DNA of 64,000 nt, from NCBI GenBank assembly GCA_945859605.1, contig OX243822.1, positions 22,864,144 to 22,928,143 on the forward strand, written 5' to 3'. Positions 23,683 to 34,558 of this stretch are shown one piece after another. Both the position numbers and the translations under genes were made by a program. This DNA is from Lumbricus rubellus. Taxonomy: Eukaryota; Annelida; Clitellata; Crassiclitellata; Lumbricidae. Position 1 is the stretch's first letter. Each line of letters starts with the position of its first letter. The notes under the pieces are model-generated. The model did not search any database and was not told the origin of the DNA. It worked only from the letters and a program-made list of their open reading frames with translations.

Positions 23683-24960
23683 TCATCGATATGACGATGA
23701 GGCCTTTATGAAATTCCTCCAAACTTCTCTGCTTCTGATTGTTTCTCCAATCTCGGCTAAGCTGGTGCCCTTCTCTTTCAGGTCTTCTTTGATGTTGTCT
23801 ATCCAGGTCTTCCGCTGTCTACCTCTGCTTCTTTCTCCTTCTACATGTCCATGTAGTGCAGCATTTGGTAGTCTTTGTTCCTCCATTCTTCTCACATGAC
23901 CGAACCATCTGAGTCTTCTCTTCCTGATTTTTTCTATTATCGTTTCATCGACTCCTAGTTCTTCTCTTGTTTTTTCATTTCTGATCTTCTCTCTTCTGCT
24001 TCTGCCCATAGATTGAATATTCGTGACTTTAGGTTTTAATATTCGTAAATATTCGTGAATATTAAGATTTTTTAATATTCGTAAATATTCGTAAATATTC
24101 GTTAACGAATTAAGGTGAACGATCGAAACCGCAATGTTACTCGGTATTAAGCAGTTTAAGCTTCTGTATGTCTCTATGACATTCACTCGCATCCCGGGCA
24201 CGGTTGAATTAAAATATGCATTGCGCTTAATATGCTGAGATCAGGATACATTTTGCTTGTAATCTGGCACTATTATTTTCTGCGTTGGCATTTATATTTA
24301 CTCATCCTGCTACACTGATATACATGTACAACTACTTTATCAATATAGAGTTACTATTAAGCTTATAGGCATAATAGGCAGTTAAAGTTTATTTACAATT
24401 TAGCCTACTATTGCTGCTACTAGTCTTTCCAACTGCCATCGGTGAGGCAGTTCGGGGGGCAGAAGTCAGACAAAGTGACTTACATTAAGTATTGAATGTG
24501 ATATGAATGCCGCATGGCCACATTGACCAGACTCAGCGGATACCTTGAAGGTTTTTTACAATAAAATCTATTAAAGTTATTGTCACTTACTGGTATAGGT
24601 CTATGCGTAGACTAATTCAATTTTGTACAATTCATTAAGTAAAAGTTAAACATTTTCATAAATAACAAAATAAGAATTAAGAATTTCTTGAAAGAACAAG
24701 AATAAATAATTTTTTTAATATTATGAATATTAAGTTGGCAGTTTTAATATTCGTTAATATTCGTGAATATTTGAAAATCTTAATATTCATAATATTCGAA
24801 TACTCAATCTATGCTTCTGCCTATGATTCTCCTCAGCCAGCTCATTTCTGCCACCAACAGTCTTCGTTCGTCCTCTTTTCTTAGAGTCCAGCACTCTGAT
24901 CCGTATAGCAATACCGGTTCTACTAAGCCACTAAGGTATGATAGAGCTTCATCTTAGTTA
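23683..24960 (-). mobile_element. Non-LTR retrotransposon 3' end split by a hAT element
   Basis: The minus-strand frame from about 24960 to 24822 encodes LLYGSECWTLRKEDERRL and a following WLRRI block. After skipping 24007-24821 the same kind of frame resumes (RREKIRNEKTREELG, RLRWFGHVRRMEEQ, GRQRKTWIDNIKEDL) to a stop near 23683. The LINE copy was thus continuous until the hAT insertion. It is 5'-truncated near 24960 and has no RT catalytic motif. Confidence 0.82.
24007..24813. mobile_element. Non-autonomous hAT element (807 bp)
   Basis: Inverted termini catagattgaatattcg (24007) and cgaatactcaatctatg (ending 24813), flanked by the 8-bp duplication cttctgcc (23999-24006 and 24814-24821). 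Both subterminal regions are packed with attcgtaaatattcgtgaat repeats in inverted order, probable transposase-binding repeats. No coding capacity. Confidence 0.9.
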
Positions 24961-25080
24961 CACTAACACTATGTTTCAACTACTTAATTAAAAGACTGCA
25001 TAGACTGATAATGTAGTCCAAGAAGTTTCTTTAGTTTGAAATAGGTGGAGTGAGACCCATCTGGACCACAGTCAGGTGAG

Positions 25081-25163
25081 ATGTAAATGTGAATGTGAAT
25101 GTAAATGTGAGATGTGAATGTGAATGTGAATGTAAATGTGAGATGTGAATGTGAATGTGAATG
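25081..25163. repeat. (GTGAAT)n array
   Basis: About 80 bp of gtgaatgtgaatgtaaat hexamers. Confidence 0.93.
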
Positions 25164-25196
25164 GGGGAAGACGAGGGAACGAATGGTTCTTAGTAG

Positions 25197-25281
25197 AAGG
25201 AGGAGGAGGAGGAGGAGGAGGAGGAGGAGGAGGAGGAGGAGGAGGAGGAGGAGGAGGAGGAGGAGGAGGAGGAGGAGGAGG
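25197..25281. repeat. (AGG)n array
   Basis: About 28 uninterrupted agg units. The poly-Arg frame is a repeat artefact. Confidence 0.97.
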
Positions 25282-25539
25282 AAGATTCTAGGAGGGGAAG
25301 GAGCGTTGATGCGTTGGTCAGGAGACGATTGGTTGGATGTCTTTGAGATGGGATTTAAAAAGCAAGAGATTCAGACTCAGAGGGATTGAAGGCGACTAAG
25401 ACGGATGAACAGAATGAGAACGAACAAACAAATCATCAAATTCATGAGAAAAAGATTTCATGCTGATCATGACCAGAGACACCGAACGCAAGGAACAAAA
25501 TTTATGGAAAAATTCACCACACACATTTGACTCAATTAT

Positions 25540-25620
25540 GACTCCTCCTTCTCCTCCTTCTCCTCCTTCTCCTCCTCCTTCTCCTCCTTCTCCTTCTCCT
25601 CCTTCCTCTTCCTCCTCCAC
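25540..25620. repeat. (CTCCTT)n pyrimidine tract
   Basis: About 80 bp of ctccttctcctcctt, pure pyrimidine on the plus strand. Confidence 0.92.
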
Positions 25621-25734
25621 ACACACTAGTGACGACAGCCAAAGAAGACTTGGTAGTAGTGAGGAAACAGAGACAGACAGACAGATTATTGTGAAAAGGC
25701 AAAGAGAGGCGGAAAGATACGGAGTGAGACGGAG

Positions 25735-25785
25735 AGAGAGACGGAGAGAGAGACGGAGAGAGAGACGGAGAGAGACGGAGAGATG
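25735..25785. repeat. (GAGAGACG)n short array
   Basis: Four to five units of gagagagacg-like sequence. Confidence 0.8.
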
Positions 25786-26142
25786 TGATGAGGCAGGATA
25801 ATTACGTGGTAGAAAAGAAATCTGAGGTTTGATGCTTAAAATAATGTGCGAACATATTTAATTGAATGCTCGTATTACTTCTGTTTACCTGCGGATATGA
25901 ACCACAGAAGACACGACTACAAAGATATGAAATGAGATATTGAGATAAATGGAAAGAAACACAAAGGGGTCAAAGTGGTGATGTATGTATTTACTGGACA
26001 AAATATGAAATAATTATGATAAAATATGATATGTGGCTGAGCTAACTGACAGACCGAGACACGCGCAGATACACGCACGTAGACAGACACAGCGATAAAA
26101 TCAATTCGCTCTGAAAAGAACATCGTCGTCGTCTGTTTTCTT

Positions 26143-26255
26143 GACTCCTCCTCCTTCTCCTCTTTCTCCTTCTCCTTCTCCTCCTTCTCCTTCTCCTCCT
26201 TCTCCTCCTCCTTCTCCTCCTTCTCCTCCTTCCTCTTCCTCTTCCTCCTCCTCCA

Positions 26256-26289
<34 letters not shown>

Positions 26290-26335
26290 CTCTTCCTTCT
26301 TTTCCTCCCCTCCTCCTCTTCCTCCTCCTCAGACG
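26143..26335. repeat. CTC/CTT pyrimidine tract, about 190 bp
   Basis: Almost uninterrupted pyrimidine sequence of ctcctt and ctcttc units. Confidence 0.95.
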
Positions 26336-27060
26336 ATGACCAGCACCAGCAGCCATGGCAGCAGACCAGGTAACAAGTGGGACTATGGAGCGTGTGTTCC
26401 AGTAAAGCGCCCTATAATCTAAACCTATAAAACAGAAACGTATGATTTTATGTAACACTCTTTGTATTCAAAAATCTACTGATACACCAGACCGATTTTT
26501 TCCAATATTTACAAAAATACTTTTTAGCACCCGAGAACCAACATAGGGGGGTTCGTGATTCAGAAGTCTTACTTTTTCCCGACATTGAAACATTTAATTT
26601 TCTATCCTCAATCCTAACGCTCTGTTTAAGACGCCATTTGCTTTCATCCAGTCTTTTCAGATTTCAACAAACCATTGAAACCGACGCGTATTGATGAATG
26701 AAACCAATACATTAATGACGTCATGACCAATCTTAATTTTATAGCGCGCGGTTAAATAGATAGGCTACCGGTAATTAATATCTTACAGTGTCGTATGTAT
26801 CGGTATTTAAGACGCAATAATTTTCGATTAGATTTTTAACCTTATTTTTCACCGAGGGCAGATCTTATGAAACGCGGTTTCTCAAAAATACTGACTATGG
26901 CCTAAACATGGACGGGTGGGAGCTGAGTTGGACCGGAAACCTAAAATTAAAGGAAAACGCCGGGCACCCCAGGGTGGACCAATGGAAGAAGGCGAGGTGA
27001 GAAGGGCGGCGTAGGAGCGGGGTCAGCCGTGGCGGGGGGCGAAATCCGAAATTTTCCGGG
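26336..27060. other. No gene recognised
   Basis: Mixed sequence without a supported gene. The right end may be the body of a Helitron-like element ending at 27134. Confidence 0.4.
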
Positions 27061-27134
27061 CATGGGAGCGGGGTCAGGCGTGGCTGGGAATTAAAAACCG
27101 AAATTTCCCGGGCAGGGCCGGGTAATTCAGCTAG
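27061..27134 (+). mobile_element. Helitron-like 3' terminus
   Basis: A GC-rich hairpin (cccgg ... ccggg, about 27107-27121) is followed after about 10 nt by CTAG at 27131-27134 and then T. This is the Helitron 3' signature (hairpin, CTRR, insertion before T). A near-duplicate gggagcggggtcag block precedes it. The 5' TC end was not located and no Rep/helicase is present, so it would be non-autonomous. Confidence 0.45.
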
Positions 27135-27135
27135 T

Positions 27136-28167
27136 ATTTTATATAGTAAGACGATGAAACAATTGCAAGCGATTTGTGTAAAAGCAAGAAACAAGGGAGC
27201 AAGACTTTCAACCATTCTATATGGAGTGATGAATGTCTTGTTCGCCATGACCTTTTAACCCAACCCACTGTGAGGTTGAGCCCACACGGAATGAGGGGAC
27301 GAAAAGTCAAATGCAGCAACATATGAAGCGATGACCCAACGATGTGGAGTAAAGATCAAAATATAATTAATTTGTTGGCGAATAAAACGACTTAACCGAT
27401 CCAAAAAAGATCAACTGTCGAATCCCACACACAGAAATTAAGACAATCTACAGATGTGCGGATGATATCCTTCTTCAGTGAGAACCTTGTAGGACAAAGA
27501 CTCAGGTTGACTAATGACTAATGACTACGGGTATATGCGCAGTCGCTTAAAACTTTCCAGTTATTTCCACGTCATTATGTTCTCATTATTTGCAAATTAG
27601 ACCCACATAAAGTTCATATGTTGGTGCCCATGGATATGCTTGCTGGCCGCGTGATATATGACTTAACCTCAAATCCAACATCAAAGTTGTGGCAAACAAC
27701 AAGATTCTTTCGCCCCATGTCTATGGCATCTATGCTCAACGTCAATGCCTGTCTCATGTGTGGCATCTCGAGATTTCTGCAACCATATATATATAATTAA
27801 TAATTTTCATTCGAAAATCAATCCTTCAATGGCCATTTATCTTCATGGATTTCCATTGCATACGTTTTCAGTTGTCACTCTCAAGCATTATGAATGTATG
27901 ATGTCCACATTGAAGATCAGGAGAGAGACAGACAGAGGCAGACAGACAGAGACAGGCAGAGACAGACAGACAGAGACAGGCAGGCAGACAGCAGCTCAGT
28001 TAACGTTGACTTCATAGTTGTAGAAATGCGAACATCTGAATGAAGCGCAATGTCTTCAAATGTTTTCATAGTAGATCAAAAGATCTAAAAGTGTAAAATT
28101 AATTTGTGGAATAAAGTGGTGCTTGTACAACCTGTGTTGATTTATCTAACTCACCAATTCCTTAATC

Positions 28168-28170
<3 letters not shown>
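27136..28170. other. No gene recognised
   Basis: No supported gene. It contains a small (GACA)n run at about 27920-27990. Confidence 0.4.

Positions 28171-28217
<47 letters not shown>
28171..28217. repeat. (CA)n microsatellite, left half
   Basis: Pure CA run interrupted by the hAT MITE at 28218. It resumes at 28425. Confidence 0.95.
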
Positions 28218-28220
<3 letters not shown>

Positions 28221-28424
28221 GGCCGTATAGCCAGGATTTCATTTCGGGGGGTGTTTCTTTGGGCGGAGAATTTCGGACGACATTTTTGTCATTTCGGGGG
28301 GTGTTTTAATGGTTTTATTTCATGGTTTTTACATCATGTGCTAGTAAATGCATTATATTATTTTCTACATTATCCATTTCGGTGGGTGTTCAAACACCCA
28401 AAACACCCCCTAGCTACGGCCTTG
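28218..28424. mobile_element. hAT MITE inserted in a (CA)n repeat
   Basis: Inverted ends caaggccgtatagccagg (28218) and ctagctacggccttg (ending 28424). The interior has two copies of catttcggggggtgtt. The flanks are both CA repeat, consistent with an 8-bp duplication of acacacac, although the repeat hides the exact edges. Confidence 0.75.
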
Positions 28425-28494
28425 CACACACACACACACACACACACATACACACAGGCACACACACACACGCACACGCACGCACACGCACACG
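28425..28494. repeat. (CA)n microsatellite, right half
   Basis: Continuation of the CA repeat after the MITE, with cgcaca and gcaca variants. Confidence 0.93.
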
Positions 28495-28716
28495 GACTGT
28501 TCGCAATAGCGCAACATATTGCGCATTGCCGCAGCCACTGGAAACGGTTTCCATAGCAACGAAAAGGATACCGGAGAATGAAGAGAAGTGGAGAAATACT
28601 GGAGAAAGATTGGAGGGAAGGGGAGGGAGAGGGAGAGAGGGGAGTGGAAAAAGAGGGAGGGAGGAAGGGAGAGGGAGTGAGCAACGTAGCGAGGGATAAG
28701 AGTTGATCTGACTGTG

Positions 28717-28740
28717 GTCGTCGTCGTCGTCGTCGTCGTA
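28717..28740. repeat. (GTC)n microsatellite
   Basis: Eight gtc units. The purine-rich block of 28600-28680 precedes it. Confidence 0.9.
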
Positions 28741-29570
28741 TCACTACAGAGGCTTCGTGCGCTAGATTCGATCGAAGTGGAGAGGAGGCAGAAGTAGTGG
28801 AAGAGTGACGGAGAGACAGACACAGACAGACGGAGAGATAGACAAACGGGCAGACAGGGGACAGACGGTTGTAGTGGAAAATGGCAAAATTACTTCGTTG
28901 TAATGGACTGGAAGAAGAAGACAGCGAAGTGCGAACAACGGCGGCAGAGGCAGCAGCAGCACAGGCAGGTGACGACGCCAAGACAAGTCCAGTAGCCACC
29001 GCCGCCACCGAGAGATGAGGAGGGATGGAGGGATGAAGGGTGGAAGGGAGGAAGGGAGATGAGGAGGCAGAGAAGGAGAAGCAGTGCTGCCATGGCGCCA
29101 GTCTGGCCTCAGGCGACTCCACTGCCACCACTGCCGCATGAGCCGCTGCCACCGCCGAATTGACACGTGGCCTGTACCACGAAGATGCACTTAGACGAAC
29201 AGCGAACGAGCGAGCGTTGCAGGCGGAGGTTGCGGATGACGAGGAGGAGGAGGAGAGGAGGAGGAATGGCTGCAGCAGCAGCAGCAGCAGCAGCAGCACT
29301 TAGTAGCAGTCGCCTCCTCAGACTTACCAACTACCTTTGGCATCTACAGACTCGTCGCAGATTGACTGGCGCCGTAGACTCGTCGTCAACTACTTTCGTC
29401 TGCGATGGTGGAATCACAGAACGACGTCACCAGCATCAGCAGCAGCATCATCAGCAGCAGCAGCAGCTGGTTGGTGCCTTAGTCTCTGATCCATTACATC
29501 TGTCTCTGTCTGTCTCTGTCTCATGTCAGGTAAGAAGATCTCCTGATCATCAAGATCGTCATCTAATAAC

Positions 29571-29618
<48 letters not shown>

Positions 29619-29620
29619 TA
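29571..29620. repeat. (AAT)n(ATT)n palindromic microsatellite
   Basis: aataataat switches to attattatt in the middle, making a self-complementary block. Confidence 0.92.
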
Positions 29621-29792
29621 TCCGTCTTCTGATGTTACAGACGAAAGTCTTTCTTCTTCCTCTTCTTCGTTGTCATCATTCTCTTTCGCAAATCTTTCTG
29701 GTCTCTTACCATGACATCATTGTCATCATTAGGCTACTATCATCATCATAAAAATATCGCCACCATTTTGTGCATTTGTTCAATCGGAGTCA

Positions 29793-29971
29793 TCGTCGTG
29801 ATCATTATGATAATGATCATTATAATAATGATCATCATCGTGATCATTATGATTATGATCATTATAATAATGATCATTATGATTATGATCATTATAATAA
29901 TGATCATTATCATGATCATTATGATGATCATTATGATTATGATCATTATGATGATCATTATGATGATCATC
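29793..29971. repeat. (GATCATTAT)n self-complementary array
   Basis: About 180 bp of gatcattatgat / aataatgatcat units. The gatc and atgatcat steps make it repeatedly palindromic. Confidence 0.93.
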
Positions 29972-30064
29972 CTCCGTCGTCGTCGTCGATGATGATTTGT
30001 CGTTGCCATCGTCGTCGTTGAGTGGATGTCACGTGACATCGTCTGTCAGCCAATCAGTCGAACC

Positions 30065-31069
30065 CAGTGGCGTAGCAAGGTTTTGGGGGGACCCTTGTGC
30101 AGGGCTTTCATGGTGGGCCCCTTCAATGCTTGAACTCCATGATTTCAAACAATAAGGCTCTGCAAAAACGACTGGCTTTTCCGATAGACTATTTGCATAA
30201 GCCTAGCTCGCACTCGAAATTAAATTGTAAAATTAATTTAGGCCCTATTTAAATCTTTATTATTTTATCTAGTTTGGTTCTGTAAAACATTTTCTGTTTC
30301 TTCAGGCTGCCAGAGTAGCCTACTGATCAAAAAGTATCGGTAAACGTCGTTCCTCTCTTGTAGTATGAATTATAACTATCCACAGTGAAATTCTATCAAA
30401 CAGTTGGGTCATTTGACTAAAAAAGAAAACAATCAATAAATTGCTATATAATGTGAAGCGACTCAAGTTTAGGTTACGACACTGTAAGTCTAAAAGAAGA
30501 AGAAAAAAATTCGAAAATGCTGAAATGTTCGCTTGGGCGAATACCTTTGGGAGAATTCCCTTGCGCAAAAATAATTGAGATGCCTTAATTCGTTCCAGAA
30601 TTCTGTTGTCAAGTAGCCTGAGTAACTGGCATACCACCATATACTTTCCAAAGTGCCTCTCTGCTCGGTGTCGGTATCCAAAGCCACCTCCACCTCAGCA
30701 TTGATCAAACTGAATTCAATTCTATCACCAGGCTTGATGAAGTCATCGGGGTCTTGTACAGTCTACAGTCTACACAGTCTGCTCAATCCATCTCTGCGCC
30801 ACCGTTGTAAATGTGGATTTGATCATTTAATACATTCTGAATATTCTTAAATTAAAAATTTACTGTGACTTCGGGACCCTTTACAGCCGGTTTTTGGACA
30901 TTCTGGCTCAAACCCAAAAACAATATCGAGTGTGTACGCTGTACATGTAGGTTTCAATACATTCTGAATATCCTTAAAGTAAAAAATTGAATTTGACCTC
31001 GGGGGGGCCCTTGACAGCCGGGGGCCCTTGTGCACTGCACAACCTGCACAACCTATTGCTACGCCACTG
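30065..31069. mobile_element. Non-autonomous hAT element (1005 bp)
   Basis: Inverted ends cagtggcgtagcaa (30065) and ttgctacgccactg (ending 31069) with the 8-bp duplication gtcgaacc (30057-30064 and 31070-31077). The subterminal regions repeat gggcccttgtgca. The interior has no readable transposase. A related CAGTGGCGTAG end without a partner is at 14734. Confidence 0.92.
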
Positions 31070-31095
31070 GTCGAACCTCTTGGTATCTTCTATGT

Positions 31096-31345
31096 CTCCT
31101 TCTTCTCGTCCGTTTCTCATTCTCCTTCTCCATCTCCTCCTTCTTCTTCATCTCTTCCTTCTCCATCTTCTCCTTCTTTTCCTTCTTCTCCTCCTCCATC
31201 TTCTCCTTCTCCACCACCTTCTTCTCATTCTCCTCCTTCTCCTCCTTCTCATTATCTCCTTCTTCTTCTCATTTTCCTTCTCTCCTCCTTCTCATTCTCA
31301 TCGTCTAATTCTCTTATCTTTCTCTCTTCTTTCTCTTTTCTTTAA
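31096..31345. repeat. CTT/CTC pyrimidine tract, about 250 bp
   Basis: Nearly pure pyrimidine sequence of cttctc units beginning 19 bp after the target duplication of the hAT element. Confidence 0.93.
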
Positions 31346-32164
31346 ATAAATATCATCTTCGGTATAAACTCTTGATTCCTCTTTTCAACTTCAAAGTCTT
31401 CAGATCTTCGCTGAATGCGGTTCACAACCCAGGTCTATTAAACGAATGTAAAAACATATAATAGCCTAATTATTATTTGTATCGTTGCAACATTTCTTTG
31501 CTTCCTTTTCTTTGTTTCCACAGTTTCCGTGTGATTGTATCCATCCGAACAATGCAGAGCTGAATGCTCACTTCTAGCTAACAAATACGCTCTCCTATCC
31601 TAGCAACCTTATATATAGCCTATATATTTATATAGATTATCATATACATATATACACTGTGAAGTGTGAACTCATGCTTCTATTGTAAGTTAATTGACGA
31701 CTCCAACAGCGTTACAGCTTTTATAAAAAATTCTTTCTGGTCACATTACTAGTCTTGTGTAAAGTGTGGATATTTATTATGTCTGTCAATTACGTTCGAC
31801 TGATGTCTCTTCAAAGTCAAGGACTAATAACATACACTCATACATCTGAACATTTATATAGCGCAGGCTATAAACATATATGGAAGCTGTATTCAACGCG
31901 TGTTCTCCAGATCGAATTCCTCTGAAATATATCGCGCGACCTTATTTGCCTACATGAAGAGTCGTGTGTGGTGAGTCTTATTGATCATGACATTTATATA
32001 GCGCCAATTTAAATTTGCACAAGGTATACCACCAGCCGGCAGTGTTACCACGAAACAGACTCTCGTGTTTTTGTCGATTCCACAATTCACGCGGATGAGA
32101 TGGAAAGACGAGAAAAGAAGAAGATAAGCAAAACTGTCTGGAAACAGATCGAAACATCTTAACA
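31346..32164. other. No gene recognised
   Basis: No supported gene. Short tatatagcgc motifs near 31855 and 31995 resemble retroposon tails. Confidence 0.4.
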
Positions 32165-32255
32165 CACCTCCTCCTTCTCTTCTTCTTCTTCTTCTTCTTC
32201 TTCTTCTTCTTCTTCTTCTTCTTCTTCTTCTTCCTCCTCCTCTTCTTCTTCTTCC
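32165..32255. repeat. (CTT)n array
   Basis: About 90 bp of ctt units ending in cctcctc and cttctt. Confidence 0.96.
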
Positions 32256-33713
32256 CATATGTTTCAAGTGCGATTCTCAATGCATCGTGAGGTTTAATTG
32301 ACTTTAATCCGGAACTTTAAACTATTCATGCAATAGTAACTGCTACTATTGCATGGATAAAATAATGGTCTTAAACGTAGACCAACTGAATGGCTGAATT
32401 GACTGAACTTTGAATTTGCAGACGTCAGAAGAATGCAGCTGTCGTATTCGACGAAGAAGCAACGAAATGTTATTAATTATGAGACGCGATGCAACGTCTG
32501 AGAATCATACATGTAGGCCTACATGCTTGATTTACCACCGGTATGCGTTCTACGAAAATCGAAGTTGGAGAACTTCATGCTGCACATGTGGCAGATTCAA
32601 CTCCGCTGGCGCTACAGAAATATTGGAAGAGACAAGAAGAGTAAGGCGAAGGAGAGAAGATGTGGTGGAGGAGAAAGAGGAGGGTGGAGGAGGGCGAGCT
32701 GCGTTGTTTCCATGGAGCTGTTGACGTTTCTGTGGTCTGTGCAGTTGTTTCCATGTAAACACGAATTGCATAGTCACAAAGACGTCGACGAACCACAAAA
32801 TATGTCTACCAACGCAACAACGGACGCCCCGCCCCCTCGTCCCTCGTTCACATGGCAACGTCGACGGATATAATGTTTCTATGGCAACAGAAGACGAGGG
32901 AAAATTGCATCGCGTGTATAGTAACACTCCCGATCGACTAACTGTCAATTTTCCCCCAGTTTTCCAGTCCTAGTGTTGACGACCACAAGTATTTTGTTTC
33001 ATTCAATCAGTAGCTTCCCCAATAATCAGTAGCTTCCCCTAAATGTTTTGCGCAATGTGTAGAGCATGCGAAGGTTATAATTAAGCTTATGACAGTGGGT
33101 TTCATGTGTCCGCACATGCAGGTCATCTCTTGAAGTCCATGCTGTCAGTTATTGTCACACGGGCTTCCGTCTGTGCTACCCTATGGTTTAACTGCTGGGG
33201 ATTTGCCTGTGGATTGACACATACAAGAAATAATAAGCGCTAAACTTAATCAACCAATAAGAGATAGGCCTAATCTTACATATCAGTATGCCAAGTGAAA
33301 ATAGTTATTTTATATAATTAGAAAAGGCCACTGAAAATCAGCGGTGGTTTGCTATAGCTTCTTTTTAAAGATTAAGTCAAAGCCATCATCTATAGGTTAT
33401 ATACCAATAAAAATCAATAATATTTCGCTGCTTCTCGGCTTTTAGATCGGAACCATTCGTTTATAGGTCAGAACTTAGAAGTGATCACTGAAAATCAGCC
33501 AGAAATTTCTAGCCATGTGTTTTTAGTTTTTCGTTGTTTGTTTTCTTTCGCCATCGTTTCTCAGTGTTTTAGACGTCCACAGTTGACTCACTAACAACTC
33601 TGAATGGTTTCAAGATGTCAGCAGAGTCAGAAGATTGGTGCCGAGTATTATAATTTATGCACTGCTGTGCTGCAGACTTTGTTCTCTCACCAAATCCGAC
33701 TCCGAAGAATGTC
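32256..33713. other. No gene recognised; left flank of the Polinton
   Basis: No coding region that I can support. A 116-residue open frame at 32523-32873 matches no family I know. The target duplication of the Polinton starts at 33714. Confidence 0.45.
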
Positions 33714-33719
33714 GTTCTC
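33714..33719. repeat. Polinton target duplication, left
   Basis: gttctc, identical to 50472-50477. A 6-bp duplication is the Polinton/Maverick signature. Confidence 0.9.
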
Positions 33720-33966
33720 AGTAGTAGTTAATCTTCGCTTCTGGATGACTTTTATTATTTCCTGAGGGGGGTGCTCGGTAGTACGGTGGATAGCGCGCTA
33801 GACTGTCGACCAAGAGGTCGGGGGTTCAATTCCCCACCGGGGCAGAAATTTGTAACGAGATTTCTGTTCCACAAGCCGACTCCGCTATGATGAGTACACG
33901 GTCAGTGGATGATGAGACGGTGAGGGAGAGGATTGGCCACTGCCCTTTGGATGTCTTTTATTATTT
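33720..33966 (+). repeat. Polinton left TIR
   Basis: 247 bp beginning agtagtagttaa and ending ttttattattt. By eye only two positions differ from the reverse complement of 50225-50471 (t/a in agttaatcttcg and t/c in ccctttgg). It contains the tRNA-like Pol III module. Confidence 0.93.
33771..33844 (+). ncRNA. tRNA-Asp-like Pol III module in left TIR
   Basis: A box tagtacggtgg (33779-33789, one deviation from TRGYNNARNNG) and B box gttcaattc (33824-33832, full match to GWTCRANNC) have tRNA-like spacing. The anticodon-loop position reads GTC (33805-33807). The acceptor stem does not pair and the anticodon stem has mismatches, so this is a tRNA-derived SINE-type head rather than a working tRNA. 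A TTTT terminator lies at 33956-33959, so a Pol III transcript of about 190 nt reading into the element is plausible. Confidence 0.6.
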
Positions 33967-34003
33967 CCTGAGGGGGGTGCTCGGTAGTGCAGTGGATAGC
34001 TGC
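33967..34003 (+). repeat. Partial second copy of the tRNA-like head
   Basis: Right after the left TIR, cctgaggggggtgctcggta plus gtgcagtggatag repeats the start of the tRNA-like module before diverging. It is absent at the right end, so the left end carries an extra, truncated unit. Confidence 0.75.
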
Positions 34004-34230
34004 TGGATGAACAACAACTTGATCAGTTTCTATAATTGCACATGTTGCTTATTGGCACAGGTTGCTATACTGTTCTGACGTTTACTTAATCGGATCATCT
34101 CGTCAACACCTGAGCGTGTAGCAGTGACATTGATTACCTGTAGGCTTATACATAGTCAGTGTTCATCATCCAACTATAATCATTCAGTTTTATCTTTTCA
34201 TGGGACAATGGACTAACAAAAGCGAGAAAA

Positions 34231-34457
34231 CATTCCAGGGTGACTCTCATGTCAACGGACTATGTAGGTGCTCGTGTAAGGATATATATATATAGGTCTA
34301 TAAAATCGATACATTCCTTGCATTCCAGGGTGACTCTCATGTCAACGGACTATGTAGGTGCTCGTGTAAGGATATATATATAGGTCTATAAAATCGATAC
34401 ATTCCTTGCATTCCAGAGTGACTCTCATGTCAACGGACTATGTAGGTGCTCGTGTAA

Positions 34458-34498
<41 letters not shown>

Positions 34499-34558
34499 TC
34501 TATAAAATCGATACATTCCTTGCATTCCAGGGTGACTCTCATGTCAACGGACTATGTA
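34231..34558. repeat. Subterminal tandem repeat A (about 88-114 bp, 4 copies)
   Basis: Copies start at 34231, 34321, 34409 and 34523 with cattccagggtgactctcat, continue tcaacggactatgtaggtgc, and include a variable (TA)n run. The third copy has a strongly expanded TA tract. Confidence 0.92.

Noticed and set aside
28370..29299. 309-residue Ser/Leu-rich frame on the minus strand
   Set aside because: Spans CA, GTC and GA-rich tracts. No family pattern, and composition follows the repeats.
33771..33844. Functional tRNA-Asp gene
   Set aside because: A and B boxes and a GTC anticodon position exist, but the acceptor stem does not pair and the anticodon stem has mismatches. Kept only as a tRNA-like module.
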